A stretch of DNA of 64,000 nucleotides from contig NC_009416.2 of NCBI RefSeq assembly GCF_000002875.2, positions 937,501-1,001,500 on the forward strand, in the 5' to 3' direction. The notes below the pieces were generated by a model, which saw only the letters and a list, made by a program, of their open reading frames with translations, did no database searches and had not been told where the DNA came from. The position numbers and the translations under genes are program-made. Each line of letters starts with the position of its first letter. Within the stretch, counting starts at the first letter, position 1. Positions 49,284-59,562 of the stretch are shown piece by piece. The DNA is from Leishmania infantum JPCM5. Its lineage: Eukaryota; Euglenozoa; Kinetoplastea; Trypanosomatida; Trypanosomatidae.

Positions 49284-52046
49284 TCAGATTTCGTTGTTCG
49301 CTTGGGCGCGAGCAGACTTGCTGCCGCTGTTTCCGCGGCCGCTGTGCCGCTTCGGGGCTGCCTTTGTGCTGGAGGACGTTGATGATGCGTCACTCGAGCA
49401 CGAGTTGGAGTCTTGCAAGGGGGTGCGACGGCGACCGCGACCGCGAGGGTTGCCGTCGCGGTTTCCCGACGTGCGGCCGCCGCGCTCGCCTACCGGTGAT
49501 CGGTGGTCACGGCTCTCGTTTCGGCGGCACCCTCTATTGCCTCCGCTGTGTTGATTCTGGCTCTGCTTCTGTGCCTGCAGTTGGCTTCGCAGCTCATTTG
49601 GCTGAAGAGGCTCCTGCCGCACCTGCGCCGCAGCTGCCCTGCTCTTCTTCGTAGAGCGCCTCAAGACGTCCGGCTTTGACATGAGGGCTGGGTTGGGTGC
49701 TGTCGAAAGACTCATCGGTGCAGCGCCGTATCCGCCACGGGGAGGCGCAGATTTCGGAGGTGTTGACGACGTGCCGAGTCTAACAGTGGTTGCCGCCTTC
49801 GCTGTCAAGTTGCCCGAGGTGCCGGACGTCGAAGGACACGACGGCGGGGACGGCCAGCCGCCGACGGTGCTTGCGTTGTTGGCGCTCGCGTCAGCCGCAG
49901 CGGTGACGCCCCCATCTGCCTTGTCCTTCTTTCTGCGAAACAGGCCGCCAAAGAGGCCTTTGCTCTTGCCAGAAGGCGCGACAGCGGAGCTGGGGTCAGC
50001 GCTGGGGTTGTGGCTGCCGTTGCCCTGCTGCGGAGGGATGTGAGCATTCACGGTGCCGCTACTCGGTGCGGGATGCTGTGAGCGCCCCGGCGTGCGATCG
50101 CAACGGCGCTGCCCCGCCGCGTCAGTGCGGCTGCTCGCCTCGCGGTGCTGCACTCCGGTCACCGCATCTCGCGGCGCCACAGCGGCGCCGCAGGGCCTCA
50201 TAGATGTATCGTAGAGCGCCTTCTGCGGCATGGTGAGCGGCATCATCACGGTCGCCTCCTGGCCCGGCGCTCCGGCTTTACCGGCTGTAGCCGAGTCGGC
50301 CTCGGCCGCGGCGGATTTGTTGCGCCGGAAAAAACTCAGAATGCCGCCTTCTCCCTTCTTCTTGGGAGCTTCGGCGACGCTGGCGTTTTTGTTCGTTGGC
50401 GGGGAAGGGGCGCTGCCGACAGGATCCCCTGCCGCTGGCCGTGATCTCGAGGACGGCGAGGCTTCACGTGGCGATCGGCGGCGGTCGCGGCGGCCTCGGC
50501 GGTCTCTGCGACGCCGGCGGCGGCGGTCGCGTGACGAGGCCGAGGCGGGGCGCGAGGCAGACTCCGAGTGAGAGGACACGGAGGACGGGTACGACGACGA
50601 CCCTTGCCTCGACGCCGCGTCGGAGCTGCCACCAGAACTTGACAAAGAGGCGGAAGGGGTGCGGCGGTGGCTTCGGTGGCGTCGGTGGCCCTTTGAGGTG
50701 CTCGTGGGTAGTACCCCAGGCGGCGGTGATGGCGCCGCCGCTGAGATGGGCGGCGGGCTCCGGACACCTCTATGAGCCGGTGGCGCAGCAGGCACCATTG
50801 CCGGCGATGGCGGGGGCGCTACCATCAGCGCGCTGGCCACTGTTACGGGCTGAAGCACTGGGGTAACGAGGGTGGTGATAGGCATCGGCCCCACAGACGG
50901 CGCCGCCGCTCCCGTTGATGTCGAAACATTGGCGGCAGTGCTCTTGGGAGGGCTGCCCCAGCGCTGGCCAGATCGATGGTTCGATCGGTGGTGGCGCGAG
51001 GTGTCGGCGAGGCCACCGGCAAGGTGCGCAGAGGCAGACTTGGGCGCATTCGTGTCGCTGCGGGCGTTGGCGTGCTGGCCGCGCACTTCGCCGCGATGGC
51101 GGTGGCGGCGTCGGTGCGGCTCCTTCGCGTCCTCATCGGCTCGCGGCTCTGGAGGCGAGCTTGGCGAGGCGGTTCGGCGCCTCTCACCGCCGCCATCGCC
51201 GTGACGACGCCGGCGTCGTCGCCGGCCACCACCATCACCGCCGTCATTATCATCATGAGCAGCGCCCCAAGCTGCAGCCGGAGCAGCAGGTGCAATATGT
51301 GAGTTGGGACCGCTAGAGCTAGGCGGAAACACCTCCCCAAACGGCGCTGTCGCCACCTGCGACGGTGCGCGGGTGTAGCTGGCACCACTAGGTGGTGGGT
51401 CATCGCGATGGCGACGTCGCTCGCTATAGATGCCGCCACCGTCGTGCCTACCGGGGGAAGATGGCTGCGCTGTCGAGGCAGGAGTTGCCGTCGCCTCGCC
51501 GTCGCCGCGGCGATGTCGACCGCTGCGAGGGCTCTCACGTCCCTTTCCATGTAGCGGCGCAGAGGTGAACGCGCTTTGCGGGCCACACGAAGGGCTAGAG
51601 GCGGCGGCGATGCGCTGCTGCGTCGCGAGTGCGAGCGCAGTAGTGCTAGATGCGGTAGCCTGGCACGGCGGCGGCGGCGGCGGCACTTGGCCCGGCATCA
51701 CTCCTGCAGCTTGTGGTTGCTGAAAGGCGTGCTGCTTGACGGCCGCGTAGGGGGGGTAGTAGTACCCGGCAGCGGGGCGGGGTACGGCGTAGCTGCCGGG
51801 GTAATGGACACCGAGAAGCCCCGCAGCGGCCGTATTTGGCGACGTCGCGCTCGCGGCGGCTGGAGAGGGTGGCCGAACTGGCATGCCGTTCATAGCGCCG
51901 ACAAAGATACAACGGTTTGCAGCATCGCCGTACGCTGCCAGATGCATGGCAGAGTCGCAGGGAGCGCCGTTGGGGAACATCATCTGCAGCTGCTTGGGAT
52001 CGGCTGACCCAGCAGCGTTGTTGGGGAAGCGGTTCCACGCAAGCAT
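49284..52046 (-). CDS. large disordered Arg/Ser/Pro-rich protein, 920 residues
   Basis: Start ATG 52046 chosen because a pyrimidine tract (52175-52190) and the first following AG (52160-52159) place the spliced-leader site about 110 bases upstream. The frame is open to 52193 but without an ATG. The first 60 residues look folded (FPNGAPCDSAMHLAAYG, then RCIFVGAMNGMPV). The rest is low complexity: Pro/Ala-rich, His/Arg-rich (GGGRRRRRRRHGDGGGERRR), an RS/RD-type stretch (RRRRRRDRRGRRDRRRSP) and a basic Gly/Asn/Arg tail. The GGLFRRKKDK and ILSFFRRNKS segments are repeated short basic motifs. Arg/Ser-rich disordered proteins often bind RNA or join splicing or condensate assemblies. That role is inference; no RRM or enzyme motif is seen. 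Confidence 0.82.
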   Translation of the reverse strand: MLAWNRFPNNAAGSADPKQLQMMFPNGAPCDSAMHLAAYGDAANRCIFVGAMNGMPVRPPSPAAASATSPNTAAAGLLGVHYPGSYAVPRPAAGYYYPPYAAVKQHAFQQPQAAGVMPGQVPPPPPPCQATASSTTALALATQQRIAAASSPSCGPQSAFTSAPLHGKGRESPRSGRHRRGDGEATATPASTAQPSSPGRHDGGGIYSERRRHRDDPPPSGASYTRAPSQVATAPFGEVFPPSSSGPNSHIAPAAPAAAWGAAHDDNDGGDGGGRRRRRRRHGDGGGERRRTASPSSPPEPRADEDAKEPHRRRHRHRGEVRGQHANARSDTNAPKSASAHLAGGLADTSRHHRSNHRSGQRWGSPPKSTAANVSTSTGAAAPSVGPMPITTLVTPVLQPVTVASALMVAPPPSPAMVPAAPPAHRGVRSPPPISAAAPSPPPGVLPTSTSKGHRRHRSHRRTPSASLSSSGGSSDAASRQGSSSYPSSVSSHSESASRPASASSRDRRRRRRRDRRGRRDRRRSPREASPSSRSRPAAGDPVGSAPSPPTNKNASVAEAPKKKGEGGILSFFRRNKSAAAEADSATAGKAGAPGQEATVMMPLTMPQKALYDTSMRPCGAAVAPRDAVTGVQHREASSRTDAAGQRRCDRTPGRSQHPAPSSGTVNAHIPPQQGNGSHNPSADPSSAVAPSGKSKGLFGGLFRRKKDKADGGVTAAADASANNASTVGGWPSPPSCPSTSGTSGNLTAKAATTVRLGTSSTPPKSAPPRGGYGAAPMSLSTAPNPALMSKPDVLRRSTKKSRAAAAQVRQEPLQPNELRSQLQAQKQSQNQHSGGNRGCRRNESRDHRSPVGERGGRTSGNRDGNPRGRGRRRTPLQDSNSCSSDASSTSSSTKAAPKRHSGRGNSGSKSARAQANNEI

Positions 52047-52174
52047 GAACCCCGTGTGCGGCGATGTTGTGTCTGTGCGTGAGAGTATATACGCCTGTGT
52101 CACAGCGTGGTCCTCTATGTGGGGGCGTGTGCCGTAAGCTGGGTCCGATCCGCCGAGCCTGGAGCCAACCACGT

Positions 52175-52190
52175 AGAGAGAGAAAGAGGG
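52175..52190 (-). promoter_or_regulatory. trans-splicing pyrimidine tract for the 52046 gene
   Basis: All-purine on the plus strand, a 16-base C/U tract in the transcript. The first AG downstream is at 52160-52159, giving a 5' UTR of about 112 bases before ATG 52046. It lies inside the open frame, so it argues against the longer TTG-initiated reading. Confidence 0.55.
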
Positions 52191-53695
52191 CAATCACGCA
52201 AGAACTGAACAAAAAGCAAGAAATACAAAACTATCGATTTATCGTCGGCCACCGGAGAGACGGCAGGTGGGACAACCTGCCACGTTGGTGACGGAGAGAA
52301 AAACGGAGGGGATGAGAAGCGAACGAAGGTCACCACGAAATGTACCAGATAAAAGGAGAAGGACGTGTATGCGCTGCCCTGCGAGGATGATAGAAGAGAA
52401 GAGAGTAGGGGAGCACGTGCGGGGAGAAGGAAAGTCACGAAGGCGAAGACTGGGGAGGCACGCCGCCGCCAAGCGCGGAGAAGGGAAGGAGAAGTAGTAG
52501 CCAATACACCGAGGGGCAACGAAGGGGTGGGGGAAAAATGGGGGTAGGTGATGGCGGAATAGCTGAAGAGAGAGAAACCAAAGAAAAAAAAAACGAAGTC
52601 GGGCAATCGGCGACCAGGTGCAAGTGCAAGCGATCACTCCACTGAATAAGACACACACACACACACAGAGATGGCAACGGCAACGAAGCCAGTAAAGCAG
52701 TTGGGCATACAAAGTAAGTGCAACTGCCTGCAAAGACACGGATCAAGACCGTGAAAGCAAAACGTAGAAAACCCGATCTTCTCACGTCCAAGAGTAGGAG
52801 GATGTGGATGGCTGCGGAAACGAGAAAAGGAGGTGAGGGGATGTGTGAGGAACAGAGCGAGAAGGACAGGTGCAAGGAACCGTGCAGCCACACGCGAAAA
52901 GAGTCGCTACAACATGAACGCAGAGACACCCCTGCCAAACGCGCTGAGCAAACCAAATGTGTTCAAGGTATTTTTTTTACGCTTCTCGCTATCGTTCGGA
53001 GGAGTCACGGAATGAGGTGGTAAAGCAGCCGGTGGAATGCGTGTGGGTGGACGTGTATCGGTGCGTCGGTGTGTTTGGCGATCGCTCCCACGATGTCTCT
53101 CCTCCAGCTGTGCACGACGGAAAAAAGATGGAGGGGGCCAAGCAAGCACCCTTGTCGAGCGGCGGCCAGCGCCGGACTTGCCTGCCGAGGGCAGCTGGAG
53201 ATAAACGAGGCAGCTTGATATGGCAACGAGAGAAGCCACGACAGCGTGAGAAAGCAAAAGCCGCTGCAGTGACGCAGGTGCGGGGTGCCGAGCACGAGGC
53301 CGCGCAAAGTACGTACAAAGCAACCAGGAAGGATGATAAGCCAAAAGAAGGCCCGTGCGAGCAGGCGACGCGCCGGAACGGAGGGCGCAGGAGAGCTAAG
53401 TATATGAGGCTTTCTGTATATGCAGAGGTGTCGCTCGCGGCTAGGATGGGCGGCAAAGGGCAGGGGGGAGGAGAGGAAGGGGTACGTGACTGTATCCCTG
53501 ATGGTGCGCAGAGTAAGAGAGGGTGGGCAAATCTCTGTCCCGCTCGCAAGCTCGCAGCTTTCCGCCGTTTTTGATTCGTTTCTCTTCTTCCGTGCCCCCT
53601 CTGCCTTCAGTGCATGCAGAATAGAAAATAAAGAAAAAGGGAAACCTGCAGAGGGACACAACAGCGGATGCACAGGTAGAAGAAACCGTATATGC

Positions 53696-53728
53696 ATGTG
53701 TTTGTGTGTGTGGGGGGGGGGGGGGGGC
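53696..53728. repeat. GT repeat and G-run
   Basis: Short GT repeat followed by about 17 consecutive G bases in non-coding DNA. Long G-runs are error-prone in assembly. Confidence 0.8.
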
Positions 53729-54549
53729 GATGCAGTGCGCGTCCGCCCGCATGCACGTGTGAGTGTCACCAGCAGCCACACCGACGCGGCGAAAGCAACG
53801 GTAACACAGCGGAAGAAGCAGCAGAAGAGGACAAACGGAAGACATTGAGAGACGAGTGAGATGCTCAGCTGCCCAGCGGCGCCGCTAGGGAGTGAGTTGA
53901 GCGAGTGAAGCTCAAACATGTTGTTTGCGCCGAACCTACCCGACGATGCACGCGCAGCGAAGAAAGAGTTTTGTCGCGCTGCACAGCGTGACAACGACGA
54001 CGCAATTCACGTGCACAGCGCGCGCCTGCAGCATCTTTTCTCCTCTTTCGTGCGCACCATGACGGCCCACACGCCACACTCGAGACGGCGAGCGGGGCGG
54101 TGGCGACAGCGAGAGAGAGACACGGAGAAGCAAAGCAGGATGCAGACGACCTTTTACAAGCCCAAACAATATTCCTCATGTCTCTCAGTAGCCGAATTGG
54201 CTTCTTGCCGGGGTCTGTCCCGTTGTCCGTGGCCCCACTCCCCCTCTCCTCCTTCCACGCACACATACATACGCACACACGCGCATCTGTGTATGCCAGC
54301 ATGGACCAGGAGGCCCGACACTTTCTACCGCCAAAAGCGCCATGACGCTGTGGGTAGAGTAGCAAGGCACCGAGACGAGTGCGAGAGCAGGTCTGCATAC
54401 GTTTACAAATAAAAGGGAATCAAGTCCACATCTTGGTACATCTATGAGACTCCAACGCGGGTTTGGGTTCGTCTCCCAACGTGTGTCCGCTTTCTCTCTG
54501 GCACACAACGTCAAGCCCGATGCCACTCGACCTTCCCTCCCCCCCCCAC

Positions 54550-55075
54550 GCCCCGGCCCTGTCATAGGCCCCCATCGCATGGTGCGCAGCAGCGCTAGGC
54601 ACCGGCGTTGCAACAATGCGCCGACTCAGTCATCGGAGAACGGTCTCTGCCTCAAACGCTGCCCACACACCCACGCCGCTCCGCAGGTCGCCTCACAGCC
54701 GCTCCCATCGTGCAACTGGGCTACCTGGCACGTTCCTCGGGGCGGCGCAGGCTCCTCGCACACCAGCAGGCAGTGCGAGGGTCGGGAGTGAGATACCTCC
54801 CAGTTAGGCGGGCCCTTTCCCCATTATACGGATGGCACAAGCGTGCTTGCGGTCGCTGGTCACCCTGGCGAGACGCCCTCCAGAACCTGGCCCCCGACGT
54901 TCGTAGGAGTGCGTTGCTCTCAGCTCCTTGCCCCGTGGATGCGTGATCCCGGCATCACCAGAAGTGGGGTTCGGCATGTGGCAGGGATAGGGCGGCGGCT
55001 TAGCTTCCCAAGACAGAGGGAGTGGGACGCACTGGACCCTGAGATGCCACACGCTGAGGTGCCCCTTGCACCCCG
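54550..55075 (-). repeat. SIDER2-like retroposon remnant, copy 3 (diverged)
   Basis: Shares many blocks with copy 2 in the same orientation, for example GCAGCAGCGCTAG near 54587, CACACCAGCAGGCAGTGCG near 54759, GGCACAAGCGTGCT near 54835 and GGTTCGGCAT near 54968. Overall identity by eye is well below that between copies 1 and 2. The palindrome is degraded. It lies downstream of the stop of the 58326-55450 gene, in its predicted 3' UTR. Confidence 0.65.
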
Positions 55076-55449
55076 GTCATCAGGGGTACATCAAGGGAAG
55101 AAAGAAAATGCCAAAGAGAGGTCAGTGGCAAAGACGTGGGGAAGGGGCGATGAGTCTCCGCGGGGTGCAGCACGGCGCGCCACACATGGACGCAAGCGCC
55201 GTGCCGGCCAAGTCAAAGCGAGCAAGCGAAACAAGAAGGAGCCATGTGGGTGGGGGTAGGGCGAATGATCCTAAGGTGCACGAGCACGCACACGCGCACG
55301 CAGAGGGCGGGGAAGAAAAGACAGCAGACAACAGACGACACACGCACAGACAGGGGGAGAAAGAGAGAGGGTGCTGCGGTGGCGTCAACGTCAGCCGGCA
55401 CAGCGAAGCGCATACGCTCTGGCAAACGCGCAGCGAGAGGCGAGCCCGT

Positions 55450-58326
55450 TTACGCGGCATCTGCCCACTGCGCTGTGAAATCGCCTCGGCTGATGCTTCC
55501 CGTCTCGAGCGCCCCTGTCACGCTGGTGGGGCGGTGACTAAGCAGATGAGCGGAGTCCTCTAGTCGTGTGGCACTGCGGTGCAGGTCGTTGGCCACAGCA
55601 GCCGCCTTCATCGAATTCACTGACGACAAGGTCGCTCGGCGGCCCCCAGCGCTGCCGGCGCGCGCGGTTGCCTCCATCATGGACTGGCGGCGATCAAGCG
55701 GAAAGTCGCCCTCGCGCCACACCGGGAATAGCACAGTCTCCTCGTTCGCCACAACGACGGGGTGCACGTTGGGCACTGCCTGTTCCTTCCACAGCGAGCT
55801 AGGCATTGGATGGAGAAGCGGTTGGTAGTCAAGCACCTTCAGCCGCTCCTGCGCTGCGAGCGGCTGCAGCACCTGTAGCGTCGCCGCCTGCATGTCGTGC
55901 ACGATACCATGGGTGCGCAGCAGCTGCACGAAGGTGTTTCGACGCAGCTCCCACACCTCGACAACGTCGTCAAGTGCAATGATGCTGCGGGTCCAGCGAT
56001 GCCGTCGCACACACGTGTACCCGACAATGTGGCCAGAGGGAATCGGGCAGGCCGCCGCCGGTGATGCACTGGCGATGCCTGCGCTGCCGAGCGCCGCCCC
56101 AGGTCGCAGCTCCTCATGCAGCAGAGCCGCGTCCATGACGATACCGGCGCGGCCTTCGAAGAATAAGAGAAGGCGATTGCACTCCTCCCCGCTGGTGACG
56201 ATGACGTCACCCTTGTTGTACCGAACACACTGCCACTGCTGAATGCACGCGTGGTGGAAGTCGCTCGTGGCACCCGGAAGCAAGCTGACGAGCGGAAGGT
56301 GCTCCATCGCGCTCAGTAGCGCTGAAGACACACGACCGCCCGTCAGTGGCAAGACACCGGCGCTCTCTACACCCCCGCCAGAGCGGTCTCCCGCGCCGCC
56401 CGGGTTGGATGCCTCTTCAAAGATGGTGACGCGCCGCGACATTGTCGGACTGCGGTGGCCGCCACCGCCTCCACGAAGCGCGCTGCCACTTGGCGGGTGG
56501 AAAGAGCTGAAGCTGGCCTCCGCCGGGCCCTTTCCTCTACAGACGCTAGTGCCGCCATCACCGACTCCCCTGTGCGCGCCGGCCGCCAGCAGGGCCAACA
56601 TCCCTTCAGCGGGCACCACGCCGTGCACCCCGGGCAGGTTCGCACCGACGAGACGGGGGCCGAACAGGGCGCCGGTCCACTCCTTGTCGCGCATGTACGA
56701 AAGCTCCTGGGCACTGTGGTAGATGGGGCCGTGCACGTCCGGCTCCTGCTTCATCAGCTGGATGAGAACCCGAAAGGGGAGAAGGTACATGTCAACGTGC
56801 GTGACAGCGGTGTAGCGGTCGCCTACGGAGTCGCCGAAGATGCAGCTCGTCTCCCCGTAGGTGTGCCCCTCCACAAGCAGCGAGCGATTCCTCGGAAGCT
56901 CTAGGGAAAAGTTCGTGTGCGGCGCCGCCGCCAGGGCCTCTGCATGCGGAGAAGCTGGCTCCGAGTTGATGTGCGAGCCGCCGTCATTTCCTGGCACGGT
57001 TGCCTCGCGCTGCATCTGCACCACGCCGCGCCGGATAAAAAAGATGTGCGTCGGCTTCTCCAACTCGCCACACTCCATGCCGGCGGCGTAGACTCGTGGT
57101 ATGATCAGGTCGCGGATGTGCTCCAGCTGCTCCGTGCGCAGCCGCGTCAGCAGTGGGCATATCCGCAGCCGGGCCCGGGTTAGAGGTGCAAAGTAGGGCA
57201 GCAGCCTTTCGCGCATCTGCAGGGCCTCGACGAGCAGGCGTCGCTGCCCGACTGACGTCGCGCACTCGCTCACCATGTGGCAGTACACCACCTTTGGGAT
57301 CCGGACAATGACCGCCATCGGTGAGGACACAGAGAGGGCGGCGCAGTAAGGAAAGCCACCAACGCAAGCCAGCTCACCAAGCACCTGCGGCGCTGTTAGA
57401 AACTCCGTGTCCGCCTCGGCGGGGGCCGGTGCGGAGGGATGAGCCTGCAACACGCTGCTGCTCGACATCGCTGGCGCACCTGCGGCACCGTCCATACCTG
57501 ATGCGCTGGCCGCGCGCTCTTGCCCAAAGTCGGTCAGTGAACGAGATGAAATGACTGACGTCGGTGGAAGCGCGATACCGCTGCCGGCGGTGCCACCATG
57601 GCTGCTTGTGTTGCGGAGCATTGCAGCAGACGCCCGTCGCGCCGTTCCAGGTCGGCCGGTGTCAGCAGTGACAACGCTGCTTTTCCGCGAGAATCCATAG
57701 CCGGCCACCGCGGAGGCGCGCCGGCTGCCTACCAGCGACGCGGCAGTGCCAACGTTGAAGCCGCCGACCGTTGAGGCGGTCACCTTTGCCATTGTCACGG
57801 CGGTGCCATGCCGCTCGAGGGAGCCGCCGACCAGCACCAGCACCTCACTGGCCGGCTCCCACTCCCACTCCAGAACCTCCTTCTGAAGATGCACCGCGAC
57901 CTGAACGTAGCTGGAGTTGAGTATGTCGCGCACCTTATCGCGTATCTGCGCCCCTGTTGCCGCGTCCACCGGCGAGGCCGCCATGGCAGCTGACTGCGCC
58001 TCAGTCGCGCCGCCAAGCGTGGCAGAGCGGCCGCCATCAGCGATGGTGTACAAGTCGCGCGTCACCGCCCCAAGGTAAGATGTGTGCTCCAGCGCGCTGA
58101 ATGCAGCCTCCTCCACTTCCTCCCAGGTCGTGTGGCTCAGCAGGAGCCGGTGCTTGAGCGCAAGCCGAGCCTTGCGAAGGCGGTATCGACACAAGATGGG
58201 CACGAAGAGGCGCTGCAACACCTGCAAAGCCACAGCGCGCAGCTGCTCCTGCACGGCGGCCGGTAGGCGACCGTCAATCATTTGCTGCCCGCTTGGCAGC
58301 TTCGGAATCAGGGAAGACACGGGCAT
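55450..58326 (-). CDS. cyclic-nucleotide-binding-domain-like protein, 958 residues
   Basis: Start ATG 58326; the frame begins 18 codons earlier without an ATG. The N-terminus (to about residue 70) is helical (LQRLFVPILCRYRLRKARLALKHRL). After a disordered section, a first cyclic-nucleotide-binding-like domain spans roughly residues 400-540. It has the HIFFIRRGVVQMQRE strand pair and a phosphate-binding-cassette-like segment YGETSCIFGDSVGDRYTAV keeping Gly-Glu and Arg. A second domain near residues 690-830 has the VIVTSGEECNRLLLFFEGRAGIV strands, but its cassette (VGYTCVRRHRWTRS) lacks the Glu. There is no kinase or channel domain, so it is a stand-alone sensor or scaffold of the PKA-regulatory-like fold. 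Ligand is unknown; kinetoplastid relatives can bind nucleosides rather than cAMP. A diverged SIDER2 copy lies in the 3' UTR. Confidence 0.82.
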   Translation of the reverse strand: MPVSSLIPKLPSGQQMIDGRLPAAVQEQLRAVALQVLQRLFVPILCRYRLRKARLALKHRLLLSHTTWEEVEEAAFSALEHTSYLGAVTRDLYTIADGGRSATLGGATEAQSAAMAASPVDAATGAQIRDKVRDILNSSYVQVAVHLQKEVLEWEWEPASEVLVLVGGSLERHGTAVTMAKVTASTVGGFNVGTAASLVGSRRASAVAGYGFSRKSSVVTADTGRPGTARRASAAMLRNTSSHGGTAGSGIALPPTSVISSRSLTDFGQERAASASGMDGAAGAPAMSSSSVLQAHPSAPAPAEADTEFLTAPQVLGELACVGGFPYCAALSVSSPMAVIVRIPKVVYCHMVSECATSVGQRRLLVEALQMRERLLPYFAPLTRARLRICPLLTRLRTEQLEHIRDLIIPRVYAAGMECGELEKPTHIFFIRRGVVQMQREATVPGNDGGSHINSEPASPHAEALAAAPHTNFSLELPRNRSLLVEGHTYGETSCIFGDSVGDRYTAVTHVDMYLLPFRVLIQLMKQEPDVHGPIYHSAQELSYMRDKEWTGALFGPRLVGANLPGVHGVVPAEGMLALLAAGAHRGVGDGGTSVCRGKGPAEASFSSFHPPSGSALRGGGGGHRSPTMSRRVTIFEEASNPGGAGDRSGGGVESAGVLPLTGGRVSSALLSAMEHLPLVSLLPGATSDFHHACIQQWQCVRYNKGDVIVTSGEECNRLLLFFEGRAGIVMDAALLHEELRPGAALGSAGIASASPAAACPIPSGHIVGYTCVRRHRWTRSIIALDDVVEVWELRRNTFVQLLRTHGIVHDMQAATLQVLQPLAAQERLKVLDYQPLLHPMPSSLWKEQAVPNVHPVVVANEETVLFPVWREGDFPLDRRQSMMEATARAGSAGGRRATLSSVNSMKAAAVANDLHRSATRLEDSAHLLSHRPTSVTGALETGSISRGDFTAQWADAA

Positions 58327-59562
58327 GAGAGGTAGAGAGGTTAAGGTGCCGTTCTTTCGAATGGGGAAAGGGATTCGCAAGGTGGCGGCGCAACGGCCAA
58401 GGCCTCTCTCTCCTGTTTCTTTGATGTTGTGGCTTCTCTTTTCGTCCCCTGCGTGTGTGCGGACACGCAGCGGCGAGTGCGACGTTCAGCAAGAAAAGAG
58501 AGGGAAGAGCGTCAGGAAAAATGAAGGAACGGCAATGTGTGAAAGGCGCACCTTGGCGCTGCCGGTGCTGCTGCGAGGCCTTCAGCAGCAGCAGAGGGAA
58601 GAAGGGAAATATATATAAAGTGAAAGAAACCCGATAGTGTGCGCAGGGAAGGAGGTGGAACGGCCACGTGAGAGCGCCCGCGCTTGGTCGACTAGACCTA
58701 CGCGAGGCTTAGCGGGTCAGAAGGAGCCCCGCACCTTGGCAAAACGTAATGAAGAGGAAAAGGCGTACGTGCGCGTGATACACTGAATTCTGCTGCCGCA
58801 TCAGCAGCAGCATACAAGCGCAAGTTGAAAGTGCCCGTCGCACGAGAGGGGCTCCGTTGGTTTTCGATGTTGGTCGGCTTCCACGGCATCCTATCCGCAT
58901 GGCTTGCGCGGAGTACGTCTGAAGGGTGGGTGTGAAGGTGGCAGTGGAAAGCGTAGAGGAGACGGGCAGCGGCGCTTACGCTTGCTGATGGGGCGCATCG
59001 GGCTCACATGCCAAATGCGAAAAACGCAAGCATAAAGGGAAAAGAAAAAGCCGCGCCGCGATGGAGGTGCGCGCGCGCGTGGGCACCGGTGAGACGAGAT
59101 TCGAAAAAGGAAGGGCTCTACCGTCAATGGTGCTGCAGAGAGAAAAACGGGGAGAGAGGCGGCTCCGTACGGTTCGGCATGGCGTGCGAAGCAATGGGGG
59201 GGGGGGGGCGAGCCACACCGGAAAGCACCTGATTGATCCACGTCAACCACATAGCCGCAGTACCCGAGGAGAGAGGGTCGCGGAGAACTGGCAGATGGCT
59301 GGCAGCGGTGATGCGAAGAAAGCGAAAGAGGGGGAGAGAGAGGGAAAGGGGCAAGATACCAAGGGAGAGCCAGGCCATCAACAGCCCTTCGATGGGCCAC
59401 GCTGAGACACTGAAGAGTACGCAGCCTGCCTCCTTCCCCTCTTCTCTTGCTCTCCTCCTCTCACAGGAACTAATACCTGGCCCGGCCGACTTCCTTGCCC
59501 CGGCCCCTCCGATCTCGCTCGCGCTCTCCCCTTGGGCATCATACCTCCCCACTTGTAGCCTT
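58327..59562. other. intergenic upstream of the CNBD-like gene
   Basis: About 1.2 kb without a supported gene. Contains the candidate trans-splicing tract 58491-58510, a short AT run near 58609-58617 and a G-run at 59195-59208. Confidence 0.55.
58491..58510 (-). promoter_or_regulatory. trans-splicing pyrimidine tract for the CNBD-like gene
   Basis: Purine run on the plus strand 165-185 bases upstream of ATG 58326; C/U tract in the transcript. Predicted from pattern. Confidence 0.45.

Larger units (their letters stand above)
52047..54549. other. intergenic upstream of the 52046 gene
   Basis: About 2.5 kb without a supported gene. Contains the trans-splicing tract 52175-52190, purine-rich (plus) stretches around 52290-52580, a CA microsatellite at 52650-52667, and a GT plus 17-base G-run at 53696-53728. 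A 329-codon minus-strand frame (53994-53005) is translated pyrimidine-rich DNA and is rejected as a gene. Confidence 0.55.

Noticed and set aside
49284..52193. Possible cis-spliced first exon for the disordered protein
   Set aside because: Cis-introns are very rare in kinetoplastids, and a trans-splicing tract with an AG close to ATG 52046 explains the 5' end simply.
53005..53994. 329-codon minus-strand frame
   Set aside because: Crosses a 17-base G-run and GT repeat, has UTR-like composition and no family resemblance.
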